Shown in pieces: positions 1 through 11,916 of a stretch of DNA of 64,000 nt. The notes below the pieces were generated by a model. That model saw only the letters and a program-made list of their open reading frames with translations. It was not told the origin of the DNA and did not search any database. How positions within the stretch are numbered: the first letter of the stretch is position 1; each line of letters begins with the position of its first letter. Source of the stretch: Rheum nobile (Eukaryota > Streptophyta > Magnoliopsida > Caryophyllales > Polygonaceae); assembly GCA_027886185.1 (NCBI GenBank), contig WOAB01000211.1, forward strand, positions 1,526,001 through 1,590,000. Direction: 5' to 3'. The translations under genes were made by a program, and so were the position numbers.

Positions 1-1758
1 GGAAACATGATAACAAATTTTGGAAAACATATCCAAACACACACAACCACATCACACAAGTATCGCATACGAGCGATTTACAACTAAGACGAGCTTTTCC
101 TAGCTGCACTAGCGCCTAGCTGCACTACTCGCCAAACATTTTAAATAAGTGCTTACTCATACGGCACTTTAATAATATGGTCAAGGCATTTTCATTATGT
201 GCATACTCATGGCACGTATCTTATTTAAATGACCACACACCACATCACGTTACAAGCTTTTACATACATGTCCGCCACTCGCGAAACACATATCGAACCG
301 GGTTGTGACACCTGCAGAGTGCACCACTTCTTACTCCACTCGAGTATAGAAGTTAGTCATGACTCACCAATTTATTATAAAGAGACGACAGGACCTCCAT
401 CCATTGTCCCTACGAATACTCGTGCTAACTACACAGTTAAACACACAAACACACCACACAGAGCCATCACGGCCCCACCTGCACAACTATCCATATCTAT
501 GCCCACCTGGCAAACACCCTAGATTTAATAATCTAAACACACACAATAAATCACATCAAAGTCCCTTACGGCCTTCACCTGCACAAATCTAGAATAGACT
601 AGCGTCGGTTCTAGCAAAATATACAACCTAGTATAATATCTTCTTTTTAATCACATAACGTTATCAAACAATTCCAACATAATTAACAATCATCCCAAAT
701 TAATTAACAACAAAACTATTGATAATTAATTGAAGTATGGAATGATGAGCAAGAGCAAACCGCCACTTGCCTTAAATCCGACAAGCTCGAACCAAGCTGA
801 GCAACGTCTAGTTCCTGGATCTGAAACTGGAGCAAAATCTTGGATAATAAATCCCTAAGAAATGGCCCCATAACAAGACCCTAAGTTAGATTCAATACAC
901 TTATATATGAATCTAAAAGAATACAAGAAGAAATCAAAGGAAACGAGCAAAGCCCAAAGCCAAACCACAAAACACACAACTCGGACACAATACCGCGATC
1001 GCGGCAGGTCGCGGTCGGTCGCGGTTTTCGTGCTGTGACAGTGGCTAGCTCGCGAGACGACAATGGAGAATTTCTTACCCAAACCGATTCGTTTGCCTTC
1101 GATTTGTCTATGGTTCGATCTCCCAACACCACAAAGCTTCACACAACACTCAAGAGCACCTTCTCAACTCAAGAGACACTCGAAATCTCCCACACACGAA
1201 GCTCCAAAACTGCTCAACAATGGTGAAAAACAGAGGAGAAACAGAGGAGGAAGAAGAAGAGAAGAAGAAGAGTTAGAGAGCTCCGGTCTTCACCTCCTTT
1301 TATAGCACAAATCCGACACCTCCAAGGGGACAAGGGGACAAAGGCGAAGGCCACTAGCGAGCCACTTGGCCTGCCCAGAAAATATCCCAGCCGAGCTACA
1401 GTAACCGCCTTCGAGGAAGACGACCGCCTCTGAAAAAGGCATTACCGCGATCGCGGCCGATCGCGTCAGGTCGCGGTTCATCGCGGTTGATCGCGGTTTC
1501 TGGCCGACTTCATTTATTCTTATCCGAACTTGGTTTGGATTAAATTTCTTAACTCCGGGTTAAATATATTCGTACTTTAACGATATATTAACCCCGAAAA
1601 TACCTCAACTGTATTATATAATGCTTGGAAAATTCTACAGAGCTTAGACCCCTCTTTAGAAGGTCCGAGACTCACTGAATTAAATCCGTCTAGCAAAACG
1701 GGCATAAGAAAAATTTAAAAATAATTCAAAATACCCTTAAAAATTACGGGGTGTTACA
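1..1758 (-). repeat. Partial LTR, Tekay-like, minus orientation
   Basis: The right edge reads ACGGGGTGTTACA, the reverse complement of a TGTAACACCCC LTR start. The body shares blocks with the better delimited LTRs further on: a 'cctagctgcact' block near 95-125, 'gagcaaaccgccacttgcc' near 752, and a minus-strand TATA box (CTTTTATA on the plus strand, 1297-1304). GC-rich tracts of a GATCGCGGT-type motif lie at 985-1030 and 1444-1500. The left end is outside the window. Neither a polypurine tract nor a primer-binding site adjoins the right edge, so a solo LTR inserted in the following gypsy remnant is the likeliest reading. Short ORFs inside are treated as noncoding. Confidence 0.75.
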
Positions 1759-2954
1759 TGGAGGATCACCGTTCTAGAGAAACAGATGTGACAAAGGAGC
1801 CTACAGAGAAGCCGCAAGAAGAGGAACCCACGTATGTTGCTCCTCTACCGTACAAGCCACGTCTACCTTCCTCTCAAATAAAGGTTCAGATACAATAAGA
1901 GCAACAATTTATGAAGTTTAAGTAGATGATGAAGAAGTTGTATATTGACATACCTTTCACAGAAGTCCTCACTCAAATGTCTGTGTATGTTAAGTTTCTG
2001 AAGTAGATGTTGACTAAGAAGAGAAGACTAGAGGACTATGAGATAGTAGCCCTAACAATGGATTATGCTAAGAAGATGTCAACGAAATTACAAGATCCCG
2101 GTGAATTCTTTATCCCTATTTATTTTGGCAATCTCACCTACAACTGTCTTTGTGATCTTGATTTTAGTGTTAATATTATGCCTATGTCGATCTACAAAGA
2201 GTTGAAATTGGGTGATCATGTGCCCTCCAAGATGCATCTTGTCATGGCTGACAAGTCAGTTACTCATCCTATGGGAATCATAGAAAATGTTCCTATGAAA
2301 GTGAGAAAGTTTTTCATAACAGGAGATTTTGTGATCCTTGACATATAGGTTAGTGATAAAACTCCTATCATCCTTGGGAGACCATTTTTAGCCACTAATG
2401 AGGCTAATATTGATGTCAAGAATGGGAAACTCTCATTCAAGTAGGGGAAGAGTAGATAGAGTTTAAATATTTCAAGGACTATTTCCTTGCGATATACAAA
2501 GACACTCCCACGTCTCTTACTAAGGGCACCTATTGCAGGATTGAGGTTGATGTCGGACAAGATGAGATCATATCCGACATTGCTCGTTTGCTTAGTTTAT
2601 CTTTGGGAGATCCGGACATGAATGATGGTGAAACTGCTAAGGCAAGAAAATGCTAAATTCCAGGAAAAGGAAGAAGAATAAATTAGCAAATGTTGAGTTC
2701 AAGAGTGGAAATATGGTGTTGTTCTCCATGAGAAATCTGACATGTTTCCAGGAACTAAAGGAATAAGATGGTCAAGACCATATAGGGTGACTCAAGTTCT
2801 AAGAGGTGGGACAATTGAGTTATGGCATAAAAACTCTGGAAAGTTCAAAATGCAAAGTCATCGTTTGAAGCCTTTGTCACATTTGATCCGATCAAGCAGG
2901 GTACCACCGACCCTTCTGATTAGAGTACTTGAAATTGGTGAAAGATCAAGCTAA
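1759..2954 (+). pseudogene. Athila/Tat-type Ty3-gypsy remnant: protease region joined to integrase tail
   Basis: A degenerate frame from 1759 carries the hydrophilic segment usually found before the protease, with in-frame stops such as the TAG codons before 1925 and 2008. It is followed by a retropepsin-like domain at 2007-2440 containing YETVALT-, CDL-, MADKS- and PIILGRPFLAT-like blocks. The catalytic triplet, normally D-x-G, reads CDLDFS, so the glycine is lost. Reverse transcriptase, RNase H and most of integrase are missing. At 2742-2890 the frame resumes with an integrase C-terminal segment (WSRPYRV...HRLKPLS). This is an internally deleted, non-functional copy. The clade name rests on the spacing and wording of these blocks, not on a tree. 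Confidence 0.7.
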
Positions 2955-4685
2955 TGACCCAATAGAAACAACATTCAATTACCAATATAAATTACCTCCC
3001 ACAAGCTTGGCTCAAATCCATACAAACAAATCTAATCAACAATCCTAATCCTCGGATGGGTAGGAGAAGTAACTAGGCTTGAGATTCTTTTCTGGAGCTT
3101 CCAAAAAATAGGTAATTTAGGCACAAAGGGGCTTAAAGCAGCGGAAAAATATATATAGGTGGTCATGGATTATTGGCTAGAAGAAAAGTGTCTCAATCAT
3201 ATTAATGTCACATACATGAGTCATAAACGCAGTCTTGAAAAACATTCTAATGCAAGTTCTAGAGTTTGCAAACAAAGTGAGATTCACACACAAGAATAAC
3301 ACGGGGACTCATGCAATTATAGTCCTTAGAAGGCTCAAAAGTTCACCGACTTATTGTCTAGAGTATTGGTCATAACAAAATTCAATCGATGGTCACATGC
3401 TCAAGCCAAATGCTAAAGGTTCAAACTTTCATAGAAGAGCTCACACAAATCAATTGTAATATCAACAACCAAGGCATGTTAGGATGATTCAAATCATGCA
3501 TCGCAATAGAAACAAAACAAGAGAGTCAGGCAAGGGAGTTAGATCCAACATCTAAGATGCAAGTATGCAATGCATGAAAATAAAATCAAGAAAACAAGTT
3601 CATAAAAAAAATGCAACTAGAAAAAAGTAGAATCCCCCCATGCTAAACCCTACATTGTCCAGGTGTACTCTCTAAGTATACAATGCATGAAAATATTTGA
3701 ACCCCCCTATATGGACTCTCATTCTAAACCCATGCTAAACCCTACATTCGTGTTTTCCCGAATTTTTAGACATATTTTAGTTTTCCAATATAGAAAAAAT
3801 AACAAGAGGAAGAAGTCCACATGAATATTTTCATGCATTGCATACTTGGGGGGATTCAAAATAGAATCCCTCCATTTGAAGAGTCATGGTGTACTCTCTA
3901 AGTATGTACAAGCTAGTGTTGAAGAGAATTGACCCCTAAAATGTTATATTAAAGTAACACTATAATCTGGGCTACACATTGAAGTTGTCATTTTGACGTC
4001 TCTGTCTTGCAATGCTTTGTTCGAGAGCTACGGTTATCGTATTGGGGTCATTGAGGTGGCGTTAGAAATCTTACTCGACGAGATACACTTTGTATTCTTA
4101 CTCCAAGTCCAAAATCCCGCTCGAAGGGTGCCAAAATCACACATCTTTGCAACGCACAGTCAGATGCACGGATTATGCACTCGTCCCAGTGAAGATGCAT
4201 GGCCATTCAAGTGCACGGACCGTGCACGTGTCTTAGTTAAGACGCACGGTTTGTTGACAGTCCATGCACTTGACTGCACGAACATGTAACAAAACATGCA
4301 TGCGTATTTTTCCCAAATTTGATGGGCTTCGGCCAATGCTATTTTTAGATATTTTTATATACTTTTCTAGGGAATTGTTTAGACTCTTCTTCCATCTTTG
4401 ACATCGCTATTCTAGCCCTAGTGCATTTTTGGAGTTTCTTTTTAAGATTTCTGCAAGATTGGAGATTGTTTCCCTGGATCTGATCAAGTATTTTCTTCTT
4501 CTAATCTAGTTGAATGATTTCCTTTGTTCTTATGATGTTTTTGATTGTTTCTCCAAGCATGACTGATTAATTCCATATTTCTGGGGTTGGGTGATCCCAA
4601 CAATGTGTAGGTAGACTTAAATGTTATATTTGCCTGAATTGAACCTTGAAACTTCGTTTGATTCAATCCTAAAGTTCTTAATGCA
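2955..4685. other. Decayed sequence, possibly 3' part of the Athila-type remnant
   Basis: No supportable gene. Three related copies of a block containing AAGTATGCAATGCATG occur at about 3566, 3675 and, inverted, 3823-3847; the last two form an imperfect 24-bp inverted repeat with one mismatch. Near 4150-4290 a 'tgcacgg...cgtgcac' word recurs several times. The run after 4310 has the T-rich look of LTR or leader sequence, but no LTR ends or duplication were found. Confidence 0.35.
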
Positions 4686-5053
4686 CACTACTACAATAGA
4701 GAGCTATAGAAGCAGTCAATAACCGCAGAGAAAAAGCACAATAACCACTGCTTAAAGTCTAATGAAGCGGTTTTGAACCGCTTCATTTGCTCACGTTGCA
4801 TTAGAAATGTTGCATTTGTTAATATAAGCTAATGCAGCGATTGTGACAAGAAATGAGAAAGCACTTCATTAGTTAGAAACAACCGCTATATAATATCTAA
4901 TGAAGCAGTTTATGCACCCTTTATGGAAGCGATTTTCTCAAGGCTAATGTAACGACTGTTTAGTATATTGTAGTGGTTGTACAAGATGTTGCAATGGTTA
5001 TTGGTCTAATGCAGCGGTTTTATGCAGTTGGAGTTAAAAAAAAAAACAGCGGT
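4686..5053. mobile_element. One terminus of a CACTA-like element
   Basis: It begins CACTACTACAATAGAG, matching the CACTACTACAA start of the complete CACTA element at 16343. It then shows a dense set of short subterminal repeats in both orientations (variants of 'taatgcagcgg' and 'aaccgctt'), typical of transposase-binding subterminal regions of CACTA elements. The opposite terminus (TTGTAGTAGTG) was not found nearby. A solo LTR begins at 5059, so the element is truncated or split. Confidence 0.6.
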
Positions 5054-6869
5054 TGTGTTGTAATATTCCACTTAAATTAGAAGGGTAATATGATAATTTT
5101 TAATTTGATAATATAGAAGTTATGAAATTTATTTTATTTCTTTTAGATGAGTAATTTAAATTTTCATTAACTTAAGTTCAAAGGTTGGGTTATGATAATT
5201 TTTGGGTACAAATTATCAAATGGGTTATAATAGTGTGGTGTAGAAATTAATAAATAAGTATAACAATGAATGTAGTTTTAAATTTTAAATAAAATAATAA
5301 AGGTTATAAGAGTTATTATGTTTATCCATGAAGGGATAAAATAATACTTAACCTAGTAGGTTACCTCTTTAAACCATGAATTATTTAAATTATGTTAACT
5401 TATGTTAATATTAATTTAAATAAAATTATTTTGTTAAGCATAAAGTATTTAATGTAAGAATAATAGAATGTTAATTAAAATATGGTTAAGTTTATAAGAT
5501 AATGTAACTTAAGCTTAAAGATACCTAATTTAATTTTTCTTTCAACTTAAATTTGGGTTAAAATGTATAAATAAACTTAGGATAAGTTATAATTAAGTTT
5601 GGGTGAATTGTGTAATTTGTAAAAGTTAAATTAAGGGCATTTTGCCACAACTTGAAAAGTTGGACAAAAATGTGTAATTAAGGAAAAAGAAGGGGGCATG
5701 TGTAATTAATGGGAATGGTCATCTTAAGAAAACGCAGTTCCTCCAAGCCTCTTCCATGGCAGATTTCGGTCTGTTTTTCGACCCGATTGGCCAAATTAAA
5801 TCATGGGCATTGAAGAGGATGATCTTATGCATTAAACCCCTCAATAAATTTGTGTTTATATGGGCAAAATCGACGGGATTTTATTCGGGAAGCAAGAATG
5901 TCGTTCAAACCATGCAAATTCAATTCTTCAAAATTCGTCCTCATTCGATTGAATTGGGAGGCGATTCTTGCGGGATTATGTTGAGAACATTCAAGGCTAC
6001 ATTAGCCTTATAAATACCCCTTCAATCGTTCACCCAATTCATCCAATTTCATCCCCAAATTCAAGAACCCTAACCAAAATATCGTGGTTGTTCATCCAAG
6101 GAATTAGCCTTCTTCCTAGCTTTGTTTATGATATGATTATTTATAATATACGACTAATTGAGTTTTATTATCGTATAAATAATCGTTTTATCAAAAAACC
6201 TTGAAAATGATTTATTTAGAGTTAAATAAATTCAATTAGAAACCGAGACATGTACCCTTCAAATTTCGATATTGAATAAATTATTTAATTATAATTTATT
6301 TATTTTGTGTGATTTGGGTACGTCTCGGAATCGCTTTTGGAACGGAATCAAAGCAGGAAATTATTTTGCTACTCGGAAACAACCATTCCCGTTATACCGT
6401 TCATCTTCTTCGTGATTCAAGGCAAGTGGAGGTTCGCTCTTGCAATTTATTCCATATTCATCTTAATTGACAATGAGTCGAATGTGCTATTAAGTTGGGA
6501 TAAATATTCTTAATTTTCGTTTGGAAACTTGTGTGTTAAATTGGTGTGTAAATGAACCTTATTATTAGGTTGTATACTGCTAGCAACGACCCTTATATAT
6601 ATATTATAAGGTTCTAGATGAACTTTGGTGTGGATTTGTTGCGCATTTGGTGTGGACTTATATATGCTAGTTAGCACGAGTATTCGTAGAAACGCTATTT
6701 ACCTTGCGAGGTTTAGTTGTTTCTTTATAACTTATATTAGGAGGATTATTGCCCTAATACTTTTGGTCATGACCTACCCTTATTGTATATAAGTGGTGGT
6801 GCACTTAGCTAGTGCCGAAATTCGGGATTCGTCCCATGATATATATATATATATATATCTCATTACGAG

Positions 6870-7071
6870 TGTAAGGCCCACAGCCTTAGAGACGTTGTCC
6901 CCATGCCAACCGGGAACTTCCCAGGAGGTCACCCATCCCAAGACTACTCCCGTCATAGCACGTTTAACTTCCTAGTTCTTTGTCCTCACTTGAACCAGGA
7001 AAAGGAAAAACTCTTGTTGACATGGGTAGCATTCTAATCCTTATAAAGGATTACAAATCCGGGGTATTACA
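6870..7071 (-). repeat. Cassandra LTR with 5S rRNA-like segment (left, 3' LTR)
   Basis: The stretch 6915-7000 resembles the reverse complement of the 3' half of plant 5S rRNA: the region matching GGATGGGTGACC, the downstream GGGAAGT, and the GTTAAGCGTGC-like internal control region. It is diverged and is an LTR component, not a 5S gene. Confidence 0.8.
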
Positions 7072-7199
7072 ATCACCCCTACTTAAACCCTTTGACGACC
7101 TCGTCAAGGCCCGTCAAGTCCCAAAGACCACCCTCTGGGTCGAGCGACTGCCATCCAGGACAAGCCCACCCGTAACCCAGAGTCGGCTCTGATACCATT

Positions 7200-7401
7200 T
7201 GTAAGGCCCACAGCCTTAGAAACGCTGTCCCTATGCCAACCGGGAACTTCCCAGGAGGTCACCCATCCCAGGACTACTCCCGCCCTAGCACGCTTAACTT
7301 CTTAGTTTTTTGTCCTCACTTGAACCAGGAAAAGGAAGAGCTCTTGTTGACATGGGTAGCACTCTAATCCTTATAAAGGATTACCAATCTAGGGTATTAC
7401 A
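7200..7401 (-). repeat. Cassandra LTR with 5S rRNA-like segment (right, 5' LTR)
   Basis: Second copy of the same LTR. It is somewhat closer to 5S at the positions reading 'tagcacgcttaact'. It lies two bases from the primer-binding site, as expected of the 5' LTR of a minus-strand element. Confidence 0.8.
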
Positions 7402-8280
7402 GCGAGATTGGTGTGGATTAAAAGCTTTAACGTAAATGCACGTTTTGGAATTAAATAAGATAAGTGTTGTTTTGCACATAATTAATATACCTTCGGGCGA
7501 GAAGTACAAAGTGGAACCCACTCAGTCTCTTGTCTAAAGTAAGTACCCTTTTCAATCTGGATTCGCATTATGCGGTGAGATTGGTCGAGGACCCAAATAT
7601 TCACGAGGCGTTTTCAAAACTTTGTGTGATACTGTTCCCAAACAAATTCATTTAATTTCCCATAAGACTCAGTTCATTGGAGTCTTCTCTAGAAGCATGT
7701 ATTTTCTTTCTTTTCGATAGAAGTCTATACACATATACCGTTTACCGAGTTTTATTCGAGAAACAAGGGTATTGACTATATACAACTACAAGAACCAATC
7801 TGTTTTTCACCCTTGCACAGTCTTTCATTAGACTAACCAACCTTTCCTTTTCCTTGCATGGTTGGCTGGTGTCATCCGGCCGATATGACACATTAATGTT
7901 TGGTCCCGGACATTTTGAAGTAACAATTGAAGACGAAGACTTGCAGATGAAGGTTGTGTTCTAGAGTAATATTATTTTGAATATGTTTTTGAATAAATGT
8001 AATACTTATATAAATTAGTCATGTATTTAGGGTTTATTTAAAAGTCATCCGCTATAATTTCACATTGTTTGTATTACAGTCCTTCTCAATTTACGAGAGG
8101 AATTTAATAAAATAATTAAGTATTCATTATAGAAGTCTTCCGCTACTCTTTTGTTATTTAATGTTTATTTATTTTTTTAAGCATAATTGTTCCGATTAAA
8201 ACTTAAGGTGACTTTGAACATTAAAGTCTGAAGTCACTGACGTGTGGCACTACCGACGTAAGTCGGGGTGTTACATGTGT

Positions 8281-8471
8281 AAGTGCAGTAGATGCACAAT
8301 AACTGTTTAATTATATGTTTTTATGTGTAAGTGCAGTCCAAATGAAAATTAGTTTAAGAATCATACAGTTTATAAAAACGTTCTATGATGTCAAGTGTCT
8401 AGATACCTCCTAACATTCACATATACTTGTCTGTATACCTTATAATTCAATAGACACAATAGCAATTCTAA
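8281..8471. other. Intergenic sequence, nothing recognised
   Basis: Contains a short direct repeat ('tgtgtaagtgcagt' at about 8276 and 8323). No ORF or element end was identified. It could be the continuation of the CACTA-like fragment interrupted at 5058. Confidence 0.4.
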
Positions 8472-9590
8472 GAGCACCTTTAATGGGGGACTTATTGAGG
8501 GGCTTATTGAATTTTTTGGATTATAAAATTCAAAGCCCCCAATAAGCACCCTTGAAAGGCTTAAATTTCGGCCCAATTTTAAGCCCTATCCGAGAGGCTT
8601 ATTGTTAAGGGCTGTTTGGTTCGGTTAAAAATTTGTTGGCATCAACATATCAAAACGACGCGTTTTGGCCCAAAACGGGCCAAAACGCGTCGCTTCGGCT
8701 GCTTGCTTTAAGCAGCGCCACGCGGTGCCATTTTACTAGGCGCGCGAACGCGGCCTAGATGGCGCCATGTGGCGCGTAATCGGACGGCCAACGATTTTCC
8801 CTGGCCGTCTGTTTTTGTAAGTATAAAATTTTACATTAAAAATAAAAAAATTACTATAATTTTAATTGCATTTTTCTCTATCCATAGACACCCATTATGA
8901 TTATGTTTCTAATATTTTTTATTGTATTTTGTATATTATTAATTGAAAACAAATAATATTGATATTATTTATGGTGGTTTAAAATATAAATATACACTAA
9001 TTTAATTTCTTTACATTAAAATGAAATTATGGATATTTAAAACTATAAATTCGGTAAACATTTGGCGACTACATGGCGAAGATTAGGGACTTTCTTGTGC
9101 TTTTTTTCTCCAAAAAAGTTATTGAGTTATGTATCGTGTAATGATGTTTGTCGTTCAATTTGGTAATTTGTTTCAGTTTGTCTTTCAATTCGGTAATTTG
9201 TTTCAATTTATGTTGTTCCATTGTAACCCTCATTTCGTTAATTTGCTTCAGTTTGTTGTTTTAATATATATGTTTATCCTTAATTTTTTTCAAGTCTATT
9301 ATTCGCTCTTCATTTTCATTTAAATAATAATAATATAACAAAATACGTGAAATAAAATAAATTTAATAAATTTATTATTTTTATTTAATATTTAATATAA
9401 AAAATATATTAAATATTTAATATAAAGATATATTTGTAATTTGATATAAATAAAAGGATATAATTGTAATTTAATATACTCTAATAAATCCCTCTAATAA
9501 GCCCCTCACTAAAGTTAAAAAAATAAGTGAGACTTATTGGAGAGGCTTATTGACAAAAAGCCTTCAATAAGCCCCCCATTAATGATGTTT
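8472..9590. mobile_element. Non-autonomous DNA element with terminal inverted repeats
   Basis: The left end GAGCACCTTTAATGGGGG and the right end (reverse complement AAACATCATTAATGGGGG) form inverted repeats continuing through 'cttattga', about 26 bp with several mismatches. Further copies of the 'ggcttattg' word sit inside each end. The left half is GC-rich (8640-8810) with a perfect 16-bp hairpin (8656-8671 / 8677-8692); the right half is AT-rich. Ends of the 'GAGCAxCTxxAATGG' type are common in plant MULE-like and hAT-like MITEs. No clear target duplication, so the superfamily is open. Confidence 0.55.
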
Positions 9591-9764
9591 AAGGCATACT
9601 TCATCTACCAAGTGCAAAACCATTTCGTTCATGGAATCTAACAGAACTCACATATAATAAAGAAATACTTACATATAAAAAGAATAAAATTAAAACTATA
9701 AGACATTGAATAGTTCAATACATTGATTCAAAAAAAAAAAATAGTTCAATACATGAGTACTTAA
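9591..9764. other. Short AT-rich spacer
   Basis: No gene or repeat recognised between the two terminal-inverted-repeat elements. Confidence 0.5.
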
Positions 9765-9773
9765 TAAAGCTAA

Positions 9774-10746
9774 GGCCGAATTTCAGTAAACCACCCTTTA
9801 AATAGGTCACTTTGCCCACAACCACCCCTTATACACGAAATTACTTACAACCACCCATTAAACACATTCCGTTAGCAACGAGTCACCCCAACCCCTTTTC
9901 CATCCAAAAAACCGTTAACTCATGTAAATTTACCAAAAAGCCCTTATTCAACCGGTTTTGCCAAAAAATTTAATTTTTTGTTTTTTGATCGGTTTTGCAA
10001 AAAAAAAATGAATAAAATAAAAAACCGATTTTGCAAAAAAAGGATTTATTTTTTAATTTTTTAAAATCGATAAAAAAAAATTAAATTTTAAACCGATAAT
10101 TTTGTTAAAACCGATAAAATAAAATTTTTTCGGTTTTTAAACCGATAATAATTTTTTTTGCAACTGATAATAATTTTTTTTTAAATCGATAAAATAATTT
10201 TTTTTTAAAATTTTTAATCCGATAATATTTTTAAAACCGATAAAATTATTTTTTTTTTAATTTTAAACCGGTTTTTGATTTTTTATCTGTTTTTAAAAAT
10301 TTATCGGTTTTTAAAAAAAAAGTAAAAATTATTTTATCGATTTTAAAAAATTTTTATCGTTTTTATCACATTTTATCGGTTTTGCAAAAAAAAAATCGGT
10401 TTTTTATAAAAGATTTATCGATTTAAAAAACAAATCGGTTTTAAAAAATCAAAAAATAAATCCGGTTTTTTTCAAAACCGGTTTTTTATTTTATTCAATT
10501 TTTTTTTTGCAAAACCGGTCAAAAACCAAAAAAAATAATTTTTTTTGGCAAAACCGGTCAAAAACCGGTTGAATAAGGGTTTTTTGGTAAATTTACATGA
10601 GTTAACGGTTTTTTGGATGGAAAAGGGGTTGGGATGACTCGTTGCTAACGGAATGTGTTTAATGGATGGTTGTAAGTAATTTCGTGTATAAAGGGTGGTT
10701 GTGGGCAAAGTACCCTATTTAAAGGGTGGTTTACTGAAATTCGGCC
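9774..10746. mobile_element. Long-inverted-repeat Mutator-like non-autonomous element
   Basis: The ends GGCCGAATTTCAGTAAACC and its reverse complement are the tips of inverted repeats about 190 bp long (to about 9965 and from about 10555). They are flanked by perfect 9-bp direct repeats TAAAGCTAA at 9765-9773 and 10747-10755. A 9-bp duplication with long TIRs is characteristic of Mutator-like elements. The interior is a dense, low-complexity mixture of 'aaaaccgataaaatt' words in both orientations and would itself fold extensively. The minus-strand ORF at 10472-10708 lies in the TIR and is not considered a gene. Confidence 0.85.
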
Positions 10747-10755
10747 TAAAGCTAA

Positions 10756-11916
10756 ACACCAGTGTGATGAGACTGCTTACCTGATTATTAAATAAGAGAA
10801 AAGTTGTCTCTCAATGCAAGGAGGAACTGCCACATGATACCTTAGTAACATAAATTATTCAATACTTCACCTAATTTACAAATGTGATAAACATGTAGTA
10901 AAGGAGTTAGCGAGTTATCAAATTCTAAGGCCACTTATAGGGATACACAAAGTATACAGACATAGAGTACATAATGGGGTGCATTAATTAGTCCAATCGT
11001 TAAACTATTTATTATGATTTAATATGTATAAAGAGAAGGAAGAAGAGACATAAGTTCCTACACAATTGTCAATTGTATGCATATCTAAGGAGAATATATT
11101 AGGAGACATGTAGCAAGAAGAAACGAGTAGCAAATAACTTTGCATAAGAACTTAGTGGCTCGCAGAGGTCAGTTCCTGTGCAAATTAAGCTTACTGTACA
11201 ATATGCGAACTAGCGGCAACCGTTGGATGTGCCTAGTCGACGGATGAGATTAAAAGCGCCCAAACAATTACAATCAGTCAGGCACGCGTCCCATTGTCAA
11301 ATTTAATGGCATATTTGTAAATAGAATTAAAATTGCTACGATGTTCCAAAAGTACCCATATATTACTTTATTACTTATCATCTCTCTTCTTTTATGACAC
11401 GGTGGTCCCCACCATTCACTTCACCTTCCATCTTCTACTCTGTAAACTTCTGAATTGCCTTCCAGAAAATCAATCTCTCTCCCCAACAAAAGCCACATGG
11501 AAAACTCTACCAAAATCTTTCACGTTTGTTTCTTAGATTTAAACAATATCGATTGAAGCATATGGTACGAAAGACAAAGGTACACAAAGGTAAAATCTAT
11601 CTTCTATGTTTTGTTTTTCCTATGGTTTATAAGTAGTTGAAGAATATTTTTAATATGAAATTTAGGGTTATTATGTATGTTAGATTCAAAAATATGGTAA
11701 GATGGGGTTGAATAATTCATGTGGTTTTGGTGTTTAATGTAGTGAAAATTGCTTTTCTAGGGTTCATAAGTAGTCGAATTCAAAATTATTGATGAAATCT
11801 AGGATTCTTATGTATGTTAAATTCAAAAATTTATAAAAATTAGGACTGAATAATTCATGTGGTTGTAGTGTTTATTTTGTTTAAGCTTTTCTTGGTATGT
11901 GAACTCTATAAGTCGT
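10756..11916. other. Anonymous intergenic sequence
   Basis: AT-rich, without recognised coding sequence. The 67-residue plus-strand ORF at 11333-11536 has no recognisable motif. Confidence 0.4.

Larger units (their letters stand above)
6870..7401 (-). mobile_element. Cassandra-type TRIM retrotransposon, complete
   Basis: Two 202-bp LTRs (6870-7071 and 7200-7401; both start TGTAAGGCCC and end GTATTACA) flank about 128 bp. GGCTCTGATACCA at 7185-7197 is the complement of the initiator-tRNA-Met primer-binding site next to the right LTR, so the element reads on the minus strand. A pyrimidine-rich stretch after the left LTR is the complement of the polypurine tract. Each LTR carries a degenerate minus-strand 5S rRNA-like segment, the hallmark of Cassandra. 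Flanking 5-mers are ACGAG (6865-6869) and GCGAG (7402-7406), one mismatch. By eye the LTRs differ at roughly 15 of 202 sites, mostly transitions. No coding capacity. Confidence 0.9.
5059..8275 (+). mobile_element. Solo LTR (3.2 kb) with target duplication TGTGT
   Basis: The ends are TGTAATATTCC and GGGGTGTTACA, with 5-bp direct repeats TGTGT at 5054-5058 and 8276-8280. It shares Tekay-type LTR blocks, including 'aaggcaagtgg...gttcgctcttg' near 6420 and a 'ggctggtgtcatccg' block near 7863. No primer-binding site or polypurine tract lies between the ends, so this is a solo LTR rather than a pair. It lacks the paired GC-rich tracts found in the other LTRs of the window and is AT-rich at 5060-5640. 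It was later invaded by the Cassandra element at 6870. Confidence 0.85.

Noticed and set aside
6915..7000. 5S rRNA gene
   Set aside because: The match is partial and diverged, and repeated in both LTRs of a Cassandra element.
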